Origin: Jeotgalibacillus sp. ET6 | Lineage (GTDB): Bacteria > Bacillota > Bacilli > Bacillales > Jeotgalibacillaceae | DNA: 64,000 bases | Direction of reading: 5' to 3' | NCBI RefSeq assembly: GCF_029667115.1 | Contig: NZ_JARUIU010000001.1 | Location: forward strand, 868,001-932,000 | Shown: positions 17,942-27,496 of the stretch, piece after piece | How positions within the stretch are numbered: the first letter of the stretch is position 1 | Layout: the number at the start of each line of letters is the position of its first letter | The notes under the pieces: generated by a model | Database searches by the model: none | The model's input: only the letters and a program-made list of their open reading frames with translations | Told to the model about the DNA's origin: nothing | Made by a program: the position numbers and the translations under genes

Positions 17942-18724
17942 TTAAACTTCGTTGTCGCTTCCGAAGAAGTTTCGGAACATCTGCAAGTTAGTGTCGCGGT
18001 TAAGGGCAGCAATTGAAGTGGTAAGCGGGATGCCCTTTGGACAAGCTTGGACGCAGTTTTGGGAATTTCCGCAGTCTCCAAGTCCTCCGTCCCCCATAAT
18101 CGCTTGAAGTCTTTCGTTTTTGTTCATAGCACCCGTTGGATGTGCATTGAATAAGCGTACCTGCGAAAGAGGGGCCGGTCCGATAAAGTCTGATTTGCTG
18201 TTTACGTTTGGACAGGCTTCAAGACAAACACCGCAAGTCATGCATTTTGACAATTCATATGCCCATTGTCTTCTTTTTTCCGGCATTCTCGGGCCAGGTC
18301 CAAGGTCATACGTGCCATCAATCGGGATCCACGCTTTTACCTTTTTCAGCGAATCGAACATCCGGCTGCGGTCAACCTGCAGGTCACGGACGACCGGGAA
18401 TGTTTTCATCGGCTCAAGACGAATCGGCTGTTCAAGCTGATCAACTAAAGCAGTACAAGACTGCCGCGGAGTCCCGTTAATAACCATTGAGCAGGCTCCG
18501 CACACTTCCTCCAGACAGCCCATGTCCCACGCAACAGGTGTTGTCTTATCCCCTTTTTTATTGAAGGGATTTCGCCGGATTTCCATTAAAGCAGAAATTA
18601 CGTTCATATTGGCACGATAAGGAATTTCAAATTCTTCCATATAAGGAGTGGAGTCAAGGTCATCTTGTCTGTATATTTCGAATCGAATCATTTTTTGTTC
18701 TTTCATCGTTTCAGTTGCAGTCAT
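17942..18724 (-). CDS. sdhB: Succinate dehydrogenase iron-sulfur subunit
   Basis: The subunit carries electrons from SdhA to the quinone site through three iron-sulfur clusters. It has 260 residues. The plant-type ferredoxin domain has CLEEVCGACSMVINGTPRQSC; the C-terminal domain has CMTCGVCLEACPN and CVQACPKG. The sequence is very close to B. subtilis SdhB over its length. GGAGC at the end of sdhA serves as ribosome site, two bases separating the genes. A strong terminator follows. Confidence 0.98.
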   Translation of the reverse strand: MTATETMKEQKMIRFEIYRQDDLDSTPYMEEFEIPYRANMNVISALMEIRRNPFNKKGDKTTPVAWDMGCLEEVCGACSMVINGTPRQSCTALVDQLEQPIRLEPMKTFPVVRDLQVDRSRMFDSLKKVKAWIPIDGTYDLGPGPRMPEKRRQWAYELSKCMTCGVCLEACPNVNSKSDFIGPAPLSQVRLFNAHPTGAMNKNERLQAIMGDGGLGDCGNSQNCVQACPKGIPLTTSIAALNRDTNLQMFRNFFGSDNEV

Positions 18725-18726
18725 GA

Positions 18727-20487
18727 TTACTTAGCTCCTTTCTTTTTCGAATAATCCCGTTTACGAGGTTCAATCAGGGATGTATCCACATCTTCATAAT
18801 GAATCTCAGGAGAATTAGTGGCCGGATTAAATTTCGCCATCGTCGTTTTTAGGAACTCTTCATCATTACGTTCCGGAAAATCAGGTTTAAAGTGGGCGCC
18901 GCGGCTTTCATTACGCTGAAGTGCACCAATCGTTACCACTCGTGCAAGATGAAGCATATTTTTCAGCTGGCGTGTGAAGACAGCTCCCTGGTTGCTCCAT
19001 TTATTTGTGTCATTAATATTAATATTTTCAAAGCGCTCAAGAAGCTCCTGGATTTTTGCATCTGTTTCTTCAAGCTTGTCATTATAGCGGACAACCGTTA
19101 CATTATCCGTCATCCATTCACCCAGCTCTTTGTGAATTACATAAGCGTTTTCTTCACCGTCCATCGACATGAGGTGATCCCACTTATCCTGCTCTTCTTT
19201 TACGTGGCGTTCAAAAACCTCCGGTGATATATCTTCGACTGTTTTTTCAAGACCATTAATATAAGACACCGCGTTAGGGCCAGCTACCATACCGCCATAG
19301 ATGGAGGAAAGAAGAGAGTTTGCACCCAGCCGGTTTGCACCATGAATAGAGTAATCACATTCTCCTGCAGCAAATAGACCTGGTATATTCGTCATCTGAT
19401 CGTAATCTACCCAAAGTCCGCCCATCGAATAATGAACAGCAGGGAAGATTTTCATCGGAAGCTTTCTTGGATCGTCGCCCATGAACTTTTCGTAGATTTC
19501 AATAATGCCGCCAAGCTTTATATCAAGTTCTTTTGGATCTTTATGAGAAAGATCCAGGTAAACCATGTTTTCACCATTAATGCCGAGTTTTTGGAAAACG
19601 CAGACATCGAAAATTTCACGTGTGGCTATATCACGAGGCACCAGGTTCCCATAAGCAGGATATTTCTCTTCGAGGAAATACCATGGTTTGCCGTCTTTGT
19701 ATGTCCAGACACGTCCGCCTTCTCCGCGTGCTGATTCACTCATGAGACGCAGCTTGTCGTCTCCCGGAATCGCCGTTGGGTGAATTTGAATAAATTCTCC
19801 ATTCGCGTAATACGCGCCCTGCTGATACACAATGGAAGCTGCTGAGCCTGTATTAATGACTGAATTAGTTGATTTCCCAAAAATGATTCCTGGTCCGCCG
19901 GTTGCAATGATGACAGCATCACCAGCGAATGACTGAATGTCCATACTGGAAAGATTCTGCGCAACCACTCCACGGCAGATTCCGTCATCATCTAATACAG
20001 AGCCAAGGAATTCCCAGCCCTCGTATTTTGTAACAAGGCCTGCTACCTCATGACGGCGCACCTGCTCATCAAGCGCGTAAAGAAGCTGCTGCCCGGTTGT
20101 TGCGCCTGCAAAAGCTGTCCGGTGATGCTGAGTGCCCCCAAAACGTCTGAAGTCCAGGAGGCCTTCAGGTGTACGATTAAACATAACTCCCATACGATCT
20201 AACAAATGAATGATGCCGGGAGCAGCATCGCACATTGCTTTTACAGGAGGCTGGTTTGCTAAAAAGTCTCCACCGTAAACACTGTCATCAAAGTGTTCCC
20301 ACGGGGAATCTCCTTCTCCTTTAGTATTCACTGCCCCATTGATTCCGCCTTGTGCACAAACGGAGTGTGAACGTTTAACCGGAACGAGTGAAAACAGATC
20401 CACTGCCATGCCGGCTTCCGCTGCTTTGATCGTTGCCATTAGACCTGCAAGTCCTCCGCCGACAACGATAATTTTGCCTTTGCTCAT
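18727..20487 (-). CDS. sdhA: Succinate dehydrogenase flavoprotein subunit
   Basis: The catalytic subunit oxidises succinate to fumarate in the TCA cycle on the inner face of the membrane. It has 586 residues, with an N-terminal FAD-binding GGGLAGL at 10-16 and the His that carries FAD covalently at about 41 in SHSVCAQGGING. The active-site part is IHPTAIPGDD followed by ESARGEGGRVW, with the conserved HYSMGG segment later. Second gene of sdhCAB. Confidence 0.98.
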   Translation of the reverse strand: MSKGKIIVVGGGLAGLMATIKAAEAGMAVDLFSLVPVKRSHSVCAQGGINGAVNTKGEGDSPWEHFDDSVYGGDFLANQPPVKAMCDAAPGIIHLLDRMGVMFNRTPEGLLDFRRFGGTQHHRTAFAGATTGQQLLYALDEQVRRHEVAGLVTKYEGWEFLGSVLDDDGICRGVVAQNLSSMDIQSFAGDAVIIATGGPGIIFGKSTNSVINTGSAASIVYQQGAYYANGEFIQIHPTAIPGDDKLRLMSESARGEGGRVWTYKDGKPWYFLEEKYPAYGNLVPRDIATREIFDVCVFQKLGINGENMVYLDLSHKDPKELDIKLGGIIEIYEKFMGDDPRKLPMKIFPAVHYSMGGLWVDYDQMTNIPGLFAAGECDYSIHGANRLGANSLLSSIYGGMVAGPNAVSYINGLEKTVEDISPEVFERHVKEEQDKWDHLMSMDGEENAYVIHKELGEWMTDNVTVVRYNDKLEETDAKIQELLERFENININDTNKWSNQGAVFTRQLKNMLHLARVVTIGALQRNESRGAHFKPDFPERNDEEFLKTTMAKFNPATNSPEIHYEDVDTSLIEPRKRDYSKKKGAK

Positions 20488-20559
20488 TTAGACACTCTCC
20501 TTACTTTTATCCGCTGACTGAGCGTTTGCTCAACGATTTATATGTGTAAAATACGTGTA

Positions 20560-21168
20560 TTAAACAAATGCCAGGATTGCACGAATCCCGATGGTTGTAA
20601 GTGCCAGGAAAATACCTATCGTCACATAAGTGGAAATTCTTTGTGAACTTGGACTGATCGTTACACCCCATGTTACTAAAAATGACCATAGCCCATTAGC
20701 GAAATGGAAGGTAGTTGATACGACACCTGCTATATAAAATGCCAGCATAAATGGATCAGATAAAATTGACTCCATCATTCCAAAGTTGACGTCTGCTCCC
20801 ATCGCTGCGGCAATACGAGTTTCCCAGATATGCCAAGTTACGAAAATCAGTGTAAATACGCCTGTTACGCGCTGCATAATAAACATCCAGTTTCTGAAAG
20901 TTCCATACTGACGCGGATTGTTTCTTGATGTAAAAGCAATATACACGCCATAAATTGCGTGAAAATAAAGCGGAACAAAGATAATAAAAATTTCCAGGAT
21001 CAATCTGAAAGGCAAGCCTTCCATTACATGCGCTGCGTTGTTGAATGATTCTACACCTCTTGTAGCATAATGATTCACAATCAGATGCTGAATCAGGAAG
21101 ATCCCTACAGGAATAACCCCCAGTAAAGAATGCAGCCTCCTCCAGTAAAACTCTCGACTATTAGCCAT
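20560..21168 (-). CDS. sdhC: Succinate dehydrogenase cytochrome b558 subunit
   Basis: The membrane anchor binds two b-type haems and menaquinone. It has 202 residues with five hydrophobic helices and His residues within them (FLIQHLIVNH near 28, LYFHAIYG near 68, TWHIWE near 112, FHFANG near 155) that fit the axial ligands of the B. subtilis type. GGAGGGGG precedes the ATG. A near-perfect promoter lies at 21281-21309. Confidence 0.97.
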   Translation of the reverse strand: MANSREFYWRRLHSLLGVIPVGIFLIQHLIVNHYATRGVESFNNAAHVMEGLPFRLILEIFIIFVPLYFHAIYGVYIAFTSRNNPRQYGTFRNWMFIMQRVTGVFTLIFVTWHIWETRIAAAMGADVNFGMMESILSDPFMLAFYIAGVVSTTFHFANGLWSFLVTWGVTISPSSQRISTYVTIGIFLALTTIGIRAILAFV

Positions 21169-21280
21169 CGAACGTTACCCCCTCCAAAAAATACCAGCTT
21201 ATGAATCTCGTCAAATTTTTTCAAACATTTCGACGATAATCAAGCTATTTCGCACAATATAACATTTATGTGACAACTTA

Positions 21281-21309
21281 ATTGTACTCCGATAAGAATT
21301 GACCGTCAA
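21281..21309 (-). promoter_or_regulatory. Sigma-A promoter of sdhCAB
   Basis: Minus strand: TTGACG (21309-21304), 17 bp, TACAAT (21286-21281). The leader to sdhC is about 105 nt. The rest of 21169-21517 is AT-rich and holds the divergent yslB promoter. Confidence 0.85.
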
Positions 21310-21461
21310 GAAAACGTATACATAAAAATAATTCTGAATGTTAACTTTTTGTGGACATTTAACTTTGTTATTTTACTATAACGCTTACAGCTAAAATGAG
21401 TGACTTTTGGCCCTCTTTATGAAAATATAAGGGGACAATTCCATTATTTCACCCCGTGTCT

Positions 21462-21491
21462 CTTACACTTTAACAAGTAAACTCGTATAAT
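21462..21491 (+). promoter_or_regulatory. Likely promoter of yslB
   Basis: CTTACA (21462-21467), 18 bp, perfect TATAAT (21486-21491), 26 bp before the start codon. Confidence 0.5.
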
Positions 21492-21517
21492 AGAAGAGTG
21501 GAAAGTGAGGTCACATC

Positions 21518-21961
21518 ATGTCTGAAGAAAACGAAATCACTGCAGGATCCTTCGGTTATTCTCTCATTCGGGACGAGTTGCTGCCGGAGTTGCTTGGAAA
21601 TCATACAAATGAAATACTTTACTGGGCAGGAAAAAACCTTGCCCGCAAACACCCCTGTCAAAATGAAGGGGAACTTATACACTTTTTTGAAAAAGCTGAT
21701 TGGGGCAGTCTCAAGATCTTAAAACAGCGAAATGACGAATTGACCCTTGAACTTGGGGGGGAGCTGCTGAAAAACAGGATTGAAAATAAACAAGCACAGC
21801 ACTTTACACTTGAAGCAGGCTTTCTTGCGGAGCAATTTGCTATGATGAAGCAATGCCAGACCGAAGCCATTGGCCAGCGCCAAAAAAATGCCATTATCCA
21901 ATTCACGCTTAAATGGGATGCTAAGGATCCCTATGGTCTTCCGTCAAGGAAGATCAAATAA
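21518..21961 (+). CDS. yslB: YslB-family protein (DUF2507)
   Basis: A 147-residue protein of unknown biochemical role, of the YslB family found in the same place in B. subtilis, between sdhC and lysC. It resembles the 4-vinyl-reductase (V4R)/TRAPP-like fold: SFGYSLIRDELLPELLGNHT, then YWAGKNLAR and a C-terminal FTLEAGFLAEQFAMM segment. GAGGT stands nine bases before the ATG. Repeat copy B follows 17 bp after the stop and supplies the terminator. Confidence 0.85.
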   Translation: MSEENEITAGSFGYSLIRDELLPELLGNHTNEILYWAGKNLARKHPCQNEGELIHFFEKADWGSLKILKQRNDELTLELGGELLKNRIENKQAQHFTLEAGFLAEQFAMMKQCQTEAIGQRQKNAIIQFTLKWDAKDPYGLPSRKIK

Positions 21962-21978
21962 TAAGATCAATATGAACA

Positions 21979-22205
21979 GATTGGGACAAAACTTAAAAAA
22001 AGTATTAAAAATGAGGATATAGTTATTAATAGTAGTAGGAGAGCGGAGCGGAAGGTGGCGACTCCAGCAGGATTTGACGGCAAGCTGAGACTATACATGG
22101 CAAGGCCCTTGAAAGGCTCAGCGCCGTCCCTGCGGAAAGCGTCCGCCTTAAGCGCAGCGAACCGGATAAAGAGCTTGAGACACTATTGTCCCAAGCTCTT
22201 TATTT
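21979..22205 (+). repeat. 3'-UTR repeat family, copy B (after yslB)
   Basis: Full copy in the sense of yslB, ending against the stop codon of the convergent lysC. It starts TTGGGACAAAACTT, continues with GAGCGGAGCGGAAGGTGGCG, a long hairpin (GACGGC, GCTGAG ... CTCAGC, GCCGTC) and ends in the terminator GAGCTTGAGACA/TGTCCCAAGCTC followed by TTTATTTTT. The first nine bases are an exact complement of TTGTCCCAA in the terminator. Confidence 0.9.
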
Positions 22206-23447
22206 TTAATTTGTCAGCTGCGGCTTAGGCTGGAGGGATGCTAATGAAAAACTGTCATGAACCGCTTGAGCAGCAGGAATCATTTTATCCATTTCCACTA
22301 CTGTTGATACTTTTATTTCAGAGGTGCTGATCATTTTGATAGCAATTTCTTGTTCAGCTAAAACCTCAAACATTTGCGCAGCTACTCCGGGATTTGATAC
22401 CATCCCTGAGCCGACGATCGAAACTTTCGCAAGTCCGGCTTCATGTTCGATTTTTGAAAAGCCCAGTCGTTCCTTGTTTTGAAGCAGAGCGCTGCGTGTT
22501 TCTTCCAGCTCAGCTTCTTTAATAGAAAAAGACAGATTAGTTGAATTCAGTTCTGTCCGGCTCTGAATAATGATATCCACATTAATATGATTATCTGCCA
22601 GCACGGAAAAGATAGCTGAAATGCCTGTCACTTCATTTTCCAGTCCATAAACTGTCATTCGTACGATATCGCCTTCAAAAGCGACTCCGCGGACAACCAG
22701 ATTTTCTTCCAATTTCGATTCCTCCTCGATCAGCGTACCTTCAATTTCCTCTATGCTTGACCTCACTGTAAGAGGCAGAGAATGATTTTTTGCATATTCT
22801 ACCGCCCGGGGATGCAGGACGCCTGCTCCTAAATTCGCTAACTCAAGCATCTCATCATAGGAAATTCCTTCAAGCTTTCTGGCGCCTTTTATAAATCTGG
22901 GGTCAGAGGTATAAACTCCGTCTACATCTGTGAAAATGTCACAGCGCTGAGCTGATAAGGCAGATGCTAAAGCCACCGCCGTTGTATCCGAGCCTCCTCT
23001 GCCCAGAGTAGTAATTTCAAAATTCTCGTCCATTCCCTGAAAACCGGCTACTACGACTACTTTGCCTTTTTCCAGTTCTTCCTTCATGCGCGCCGTTTCA
23101 ATATGTGTTATTCGGGCCTTGCTGTGCACCGCTTCTGTTTGAATGCCCGCCTGCCATCCAGTCATAGAAACACTTGAACAGCCTTTGCTTTGCAATGCCA
23201 TTGAAAGGAGCGAGATGGTCATCTGCTCTCCTGTCGTTAAAAGCATATCCATATCCCGCTTATTGGGAGAGTCGGTAATCCCTGCTGCGAGGCGTATCAA
23301 ATCATCTGTTGTTTTTCCCATAGCAGAAACAACGACCACCACCTGGTGACCATTTTGGATTTCCTGAATGACTCTAGTCGCAGCATGCTGTATTTTCTCC
23401 ACTGATCCTACCGATGTTCCGCCAAATTTTTGTACAATTAAACTCAT
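22206..23447 (-). CDS. lysC: Aspartokinase II (lysine-sensitive)
   Basis: The enzyme phosphorylates aspartate, the first step toward lysine, threonine and methionine. It has 413 residues: the kinase domain begins LIVQKFGGTSVGS, followed by TTLGRGGSDTTAVALA and FTDVDGVYTSDPR. Two ACT domains in the last 150 residues bind the effector. As in B. subtilis, the C-terminal part may also be made separately as a beta subunit from an internal start; this is not proved by the sequence. The gene is controlled by the lysine riboswitch upstream. Confidence 0.97.
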   Translation of the reverse strand: MSLIVQKFGGTSVGSVEKIQHAATRVIQEIQNGHQVVVVVSAMGKTTDDLIRLAAGITDSPNKRDMDMLLTTGEQMTISLLSMALQSKGCSSVSMTGWQAGIQTEAVHSKARITHIETARMKEELEKGKVVVVAGFQGMDENFEITTLGRGGSDTTAVALASALSAQRCDIFTDVDGVYTSDPRFIKGARKLEGISYDEMLELANLGAGVLHPRAVEYAKNHSLPLTVRSSIEEIEGTLIEEESKLEENLVVRGVAFEGDIVRMTVYGLENEVTGISAIFSVLADNHINVDIIIQSRTELNSTNLSFSIKEAELEETRSALLQNKERLGFSKIEHEAGLAKVSIVGSGMVSNPGVAAQMFEVLAEQEIAIKMISTSEIKVSTVVEMDKMIPAAQAVHDSFSLASLQPKPQLTN

Positions 23448-23517
23448 TGCAAGCCTCTTCTCACATATTATTTCTCATTCCTGAACAACCGTATGGTCCA
23501 GCTGCTTATTAATGCAC

Positions 23518-23553
23518 AAAAAAAGCAATGGGAAGAGTATCCCCATTGCTTTT
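23518..23553 (-). terminator. Riboswitch-controlled terminator before lysC
   Basis: Minus-strand stem GCAATGGGGATACTCTTCCC ATTGC followed by seven T, located 70 nt before the lysC start; the expression platform of the L box. Confidence 0.88.
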
Positions 23554-23574
23554 GAACTAAAATGTCCATCGCTG

Positions 23575-23788
23575 CTCAGGTGAGATAGCTCTCCAAGATG
23601 AAAGATCATCTTGACAGCCCTGCATTTTTTAAATACAGAACCAGTTTGCTTCCTGATGAAAGGAGTGCAGACTTCGGCGATTGCCCCTTTTTCTGTGCTT
23701 CACCGGATTCATCTTCCTCCGCACAGATACTTTTGGCTTTCGCACCTCTATCCCCACTTTAAAAAGAAAAGTGAGTGTATATTAACTT
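23575..23788 (-). promoter_or_regulatory. Lysine riboswitch (L box) of lysC
   Basis: The minus-strand leader has the L-box core: GATAGAGGTGCGA at the 5' end, GGAGGAAGATGAATCCGG, GGGGCAATCGCCGAAG, and GGCTGTCAAGATGATC closing with GAGAGCTATCTC. The aptamer spans about 23755 to 23580. With lysine bound, the terminator at 23518 should form. Confidence 0.95.
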
Positions 23789-23794
23789 TGTCCT

Positions 23795-23823
23795 ATTATA
23801 GCAAAAGGGTTTTTTTGAATCAA
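23795..23823 (-). promoter_or_regulatory. Sigma-A promoter of lysC
   Basis: Minus strand: TTGATT (23823-23818), 17 bp, perfect TATAAT (23800-23795), two bases after the uvrC stop codon. Confidence 0.85.
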
Positions 23824-23824
23824 T

Positions 23825-25597
23825 CTAATCTTTAAGTTTATTCACAATCTCCTCAGCCAGCATAGGGGGCATCCCTGCATCCACTACTTCTTCGAGTGTA
23901 GCTTCTCTCAGCTTTTTCACAGAGCCGAAATGTCTAAGCAGTTTCTTTTTACGCTGAGGACCAATGCCCGGAATTTCATCGAGAACTGACTGAATTGAAT
24001 TTTTCCCGCGCAGCTGCCGGTGAAAGGTAATGGCAAATCTGTGCACCTCATCCTGAATTCGCTGAAGAAGGTAAAACTCCTGACTCCGCCTGCTCAGCGG
24101 AACCATCTCAAGCGGGCTACCAAACAAAAGATTAGAGGTTTGATGCCGGTCATCTTTAGCCAGACCGGCAAGTGGAAGGTCCAGCCCCAGTTCATCCTCA
24201 AGCACTTCCCGTGCCGCTTCGATCTGTCCTTTCCCGCCATCAATCAACACAAGATCAGGCAGTGGAAGCCCATCTTTCAGCACCCTCGAATACCGCCTTC
24301 TGATGACCTCCCTCATAGAAGCATAGTCGTCCGGCCCTTGTACGGTTTTAATTTTGTATTTCCGGTATTCCTTTTTTGCAGGCTTTCCATCAATAAAAAC
24401 AACAAGCGCGGACACCGCATCCGCTCCTTGAATATTTGAATTATCAAACGCTTCAATCCGCAGTGGCGGGTGAATATTCATAGCCTCACCAAGCTGTTCG
24501 ACTGCTTTGATCGTCCTATTTTCATCCCGTTCAATAAGAGAAAATTTTTCTAAAAGAGCAAATTTCGCATTTTTTTCTGCAAGCTGCAGCAGGTCTTTTT
24601 TCTGACCCCGTACAGGCTGCCGGACATGAACTTCAAGCAGCTTTTCTGCCATTTCCGCATCAATTTGCGATGGTACAAGCACTTCTTTTGGTTTAAAGTG
24701 ATTCGGTTCCATATAAAATTGTCCGATAAAGGTTAAAAATTCCTGCTCAGGTTCATCATAGATCGGAAATAAGGAAACATCCCGTTCAATCAGCTTGCCC
24801 TGGCGAATAAAAAAGACCTGAACACACATCCAGCCCTTGTCAACGCTGTAGCCGAATATATCGCGATTCGTGAAGTCATTCATAGCCATTTTCTGTTTTT
24901 CCATCGTCGCTTCAATGTGGTTTATTTGATCGCGATATTCCATTGCTCTTTCAAATTCCAGATTCTCTGAAGCAGACTCCATCTTTTTCTGAAGGTCGCT
25001 TTTCACTTCTTTGAATCCCCCGTTTAAGAACCTGGCAATATCATCTGTCATTTGCCGATATACGGTATCTTCCACTTTAAATTCGCACGGAGCCAGACAC
25101 TGACCCAGGTGATAGTAAAGACATACACGGTCCGGAAGGGTGCTGCACTTCCTTAGCGGATACATCCGGTCGAGCAGTTTTTTTGTTTCATTCGCTGCCT
25201 GTGCATTCGGATATGGGCCGAAATAGCGCCCCTTATCTTTTTTTACTTTGCGTGTAATGAGCAGCCGTGGATGCTTTTCTGCAGTTACTTTTAAAAAAGG
25301 ATAGGATTTATCATCTTTCAGCATCACATTGTATTTAGGATCATGCTTTTTAATTAAGGTAAGCTCTAAAATTAATGCCTCTATATCAGATGAGGTGACA
25401 ATATATTCAAAGTCTTCAATTTCGGAGACAAGCCTTTGCGTTTTCCCATCATGAGATCCCGTAAAATAAGAACGCACTCTATTTTTCAATACTTTTGCTT
25501 TTCCTACATAGATGATGGTATTTTGGCGGTCCTTCATTAAATAACAACCAGGCTGATCAGGCAGGACAGCAAGTTTATTCTTCAGCAGATCATTCAT
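23825..25597 (-). CDS. uvrC: UvrABC system protein C
   Basis: The nuclease makes both incisions in nucleotide-excision repair. The ATG at 25597 ([13 protein letters not shown], 590 residues) follows AGGAGGG. Domains in order: GIY-YIG nuclease in the first 90 residues ([22 protein letters not shown]), a Cys-rich segment near 150, a UVR motif near 200, the RNase-H-like second nuclease with [20 protein letters not shown], and helix-hairpin-helix motifs at the C-terminus ([18 protein letters not shown]). Confidence 0.98.
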   Translation of the reverse strand: MNDLLKNKLAVLPDQPGCYLMKDRQNTIIYVGKAKVLKNRVRSYFTGSHDGKTQRLVSEIEDFEYIVTSSDIEALILELTLIKKHDPKYNVMLKDDKSYPFLKVTAEKHPRLLITRKVKKDKGRYFGPYPNAQAANETKKLLDRMYPLRKCSTLPDRVCLYYHLGQCLAPCEFKVEDTVYRQMTDDIARFLNGGFKEVKSDLQKKMESASENLEFERAMEYRDQINHIEATMEKQKMAMNDFTNRDIFGYSVDKGWMCVQVFFIRQGKLIERDVSLFPIYDEPEQEFLTFIGQFYMEPNHFKPKEVLVPSQIDAEMAEKLLEVHVRQPVRGQKKDLLQLAEKNAKFALLEKFSLIERDENRTIKAVEQLGEAMNIHPPLRIEAFDNSNIQGADAVSALVVFIDGKPAKKEYRKYKIKTVQGPDDYASMREVIRRRYSRVLKDGLPLPDLVLIDGGKGQIEAAREVLEDELGLDLPLAGLAKDDRHQTSNLLFGSPLEMVPLSRRSQEFYLLQRIQDEVHRFAITFHRQLRGKNSIQSVLDEIPGIGPQRKKKLLRHFGSVKKLREATLEEVVDAGMPPMLAEEIVNKLKD

Positions 25598-25715
25598 CAC
25601 TAGCCCTCCTGTGTGTGAAAATGGTTTACTTATTTAATCATAAGGAATGGCGGAGATAAATGCAAAAATAGGGGGTCGTATGTTCGAAAAAATTATGAAG
25701 AAAATAAGACAAAAT

Positions 25716-25739
25716 AAAAACCAGGCATTGTTTGCCTGG
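25716..25739 (-). terminator. Terminator after trxA
   Basis: Minus-strand stem CCAGGCA/TGCCTGG with a short loop, followed by TTTTTATTTT. Confidence 0.88.
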
Positions 25740-25748
25740 TCTGGTTTA

Positions 25749-26063
25749 TTAAGCGTGCTTGTTTAGAAGCTCTTCAAGTGCTTCTTTCGGTTGGAAACCA
25801 ACGACTTTGTCTACTACTTCTCCGTCTTTAAGCACCACTAGCGTAGGGATGCTCATTACGCCGTATTTGCTCGCAGTTTCCTGGTTTTCATCCACATCAA
25901 GCTTAACAATTTTAACTTTTTCACCCATATCTGCATCCAGTTCTTCAAGAACAGGAGCAATCATTTTACATGGTCCGCACCAAGGTGCCCAGAAATCTGC
26001 GAGGACTAAGCCTTCTCCAGTTTCAGTTGTAAATGTTTGATCAGTTGCATGTGCAATTGCCAT
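25749..26063 (-). CDS. trxA: Thioredoxin
   Basis: A 104-residue disulfide reductase with the active site WCGPC (Cys 29 and 32). The ATG at 26063 ([11 protein letters not shown]) has AAGGAGG upstream and fits the family; the long open extension upstream is not coding. A TATACT -10 box lies about 40 bp upstream, and the palindrome CCCCATTATGGGG (26109-26121) sits in the promoter spacer. Confidence 0.98.
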   Translation of the reverse strand: MAIAHATDQTFTTETGEGLVLADFWAPWCGPCKMIAPVLEELDADMGEKVKIVKLDVDENQETASKYGVMSIPTLVVLKDGEVVDKVVGFQPKEALEELLNKHA

Positions 26064-26108
26064 GTTTATTTCCTCCTTTATAATGCCGAATATAGACAAA
26101 GTATAGCA

Positions 26109-26121
26109 CCCCATTATGGGG
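26109..26121. promoter_or_regulatory. Palindrome in the trxA promoter
   Basis: CCCCATTATGGGG, a perfect 13-bp palindrome directly upstream of the TATACT -10 box, in the position of a regulator site. No known Spx or PerR consensus is matched. Confidence 0.4.
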
Positions 26122-26241
26122 GAATCCACTTTTTTGCCTGCATGGTTAAAAATCAATCTACAGCGGCTTTCAGAACATCTGTATCTTTCCCATTTTCCTG
26201 CTGCATTATTATTAATACGATTATTATGTCTCTCCATAGCA

Positions 26242-26474
26242 AAGAGGCTGAGACAAAAAGTGCCTCAGCCTCTTTGACCGGTTCGGTTCGGTCGCTTCAG
26301 ATGGACGCTTTCCTCAGGGACGGTGCTGAGACTTTCCAGGGCCTTGCCCCGCAAAGTCTCAGCTAGCCGTCATATCCTGCTGGAGTCGCCACCTTCCGCT
26401 CCGCTCACCTCTTACTATTTATAGTTACTAACTCGTCCTTTAAACTTTATTGAGTTTTATCCCAACCTCTTTTA
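26242..26474 (-). repeat. 3'-UTR repeat family, copy C (after etfA)
   Basis: Full copy on the minus strand, starting 10 nt after the etfA stop with GAGGTTGGGATAAAACTC, then GAGCGGAGCGGAAGGTGGCG and the hairpin GCTGAGACTTT/AAAGTCTCAGC around CGGGGCAAGGCCCTG. It ends in the terminator GAGGCTGAGGCA/TGTCTCAGCCTC. With G-U pairs, all twelve bases of GAGGTTGGGATA can pair with the descending arm of the terminator. The rest of 26064-26483 is the trxA promoter region. Confidence 0.9.
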
Positions 26475-26483
26475 CAAGATAAA

Positions 26484-27458
26484 TCAGGATGCTTTAATTT
26501 TTTTAAATTCTTCAATAAGTAAAGGGACTACATCAAACAAATCTCCAACGATTCCGTAGTCTGCGACTTTAAAGATGTTAGCCTCCGGGTCTTTATTAAT
26601 TGCGACAATGACTTTTGAGTTGGACATGCCGGCCATGTGCTGGATCGCTCCGGATAATCCGCAGGCAATATACAGATCAGGTGTAACAACTTTTCCAGTC
26701 TGTCCGATTTGAAGAGAGTAATCGCAGTACTCCGCGTCACATGCGCCCCGTGATGCTCCAACTGCTCCACCCAGCAGGTCAGCAAGTTCTTTCAGCGGTT
26801 CAAATCCTTCTTCACTTTTTACTCCGCGGCCACCGGCAACAATTACTTTGGCTTCTGAAAGGTCAACTCCATCTGTCGCTTTTCGAACCACATCTTTAAT
26901 GATGGTCCGCAGATCTTTTATCTCCACATCCAGTGAAGTGACCTCCCCTGACCGGCTTTCTTCTTTCGGAAGGGGATCAATATTATTCGGACGTATTGTC
27001 ACAAAGACCAGACCATCTGATACAACTTTCTTTTCAAAAGCTTTACCGCTGTAGATCGGCCGTACAAAGACAGGTTCATCCCCGCCCTCCTCTATCGCTG
27101 TCACATCTGAAATAAGTCCGCTGCCAAGCTTGCTTGCAATTCTTGGTGCAAGATCTTTTCCCAGTGCTGTATGACCAAAAACAAGTCCATCAGGATTTTC
27201 TGATTCTAATACGGCAAGCAAACCCTGAGCATAGCCATCTGAAGAATACTGCTTCAGTTTTTCATTTTGTACAGTAACGACTCTATCAGCACCGTAAGCA
27301 ATCAGCTCCTGGCCATGAGTGGAAACGTCATCTCCTAATAAAACGCTTACAATTTCTCCGCCGTCTGAGATTTTTTTGCCAGCTGCTATGGCTTCAAACG
27401 ATACATTCCGAAGTGCTCCTTCACGTGATTCTGCCAACACAATTATTTTTTTCGTCAT
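26484..27458 (-). CDS. etfA: Electron transfer flavoprotein alpha subunit
   Basis: With EtfB it carries electrons from acyl-CoA dehydrogenases to the quinone pool. It has 324 residues; the C-terminal FAD domain has the typical [30 protein letters not shown] and [17 protein letters not shown] segments, and the protein ends with [18 protein letters not shown]. It follows etfB after 38 bp in the fadR-fadB-etfB-etfA operon. Repeat copy C downstream ends the operon. Confidence 0.98.
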   Translation of the reverse strand: MTKKIIVLAESREGALRNVSFEAIAAGKKISDGGEIVSVLLGDDVSTHGQELIAYGADRVVTVQNEKLKQYSSDGYAQGLLAVLESENPDGLVFGHTALGKDLAPRIASKLGSGLISDVTAIEEGGDEPVFVRPIYSGKAFEKKVVSDGLVFVTIRPNNIDPLPKEESRSGEVTSLDVEIKDLRTIIKDVVRKATDGVDLSEAKVIVAGGRGVKSEEGFEPLKELADLLGGAVGASRGACDAEYCDYSLQIGQTGKVVTPDLYIACGLSGAIQHMAGMSNSKVIVAINKDPEANIFKVADYGIVGDLFDVVPLLIEEFKKIKAS

Positions 27459-27496
27459 GATTGTCCCTCCTGGAAATGATGATTAATTTAAGTTAC

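Noticed and set aside
24020-24439. Plus-strand open frame of 139 codons
   Set aside because: Entirely antisense within uvrC, whose motifs are intact; no start signal.
26064-26237. N-terminal extension of trxA
   Set aside because: It would run through the trxA promoter and palindrome; the ATG at 26063 has a strong ribosome site and the correct family start.
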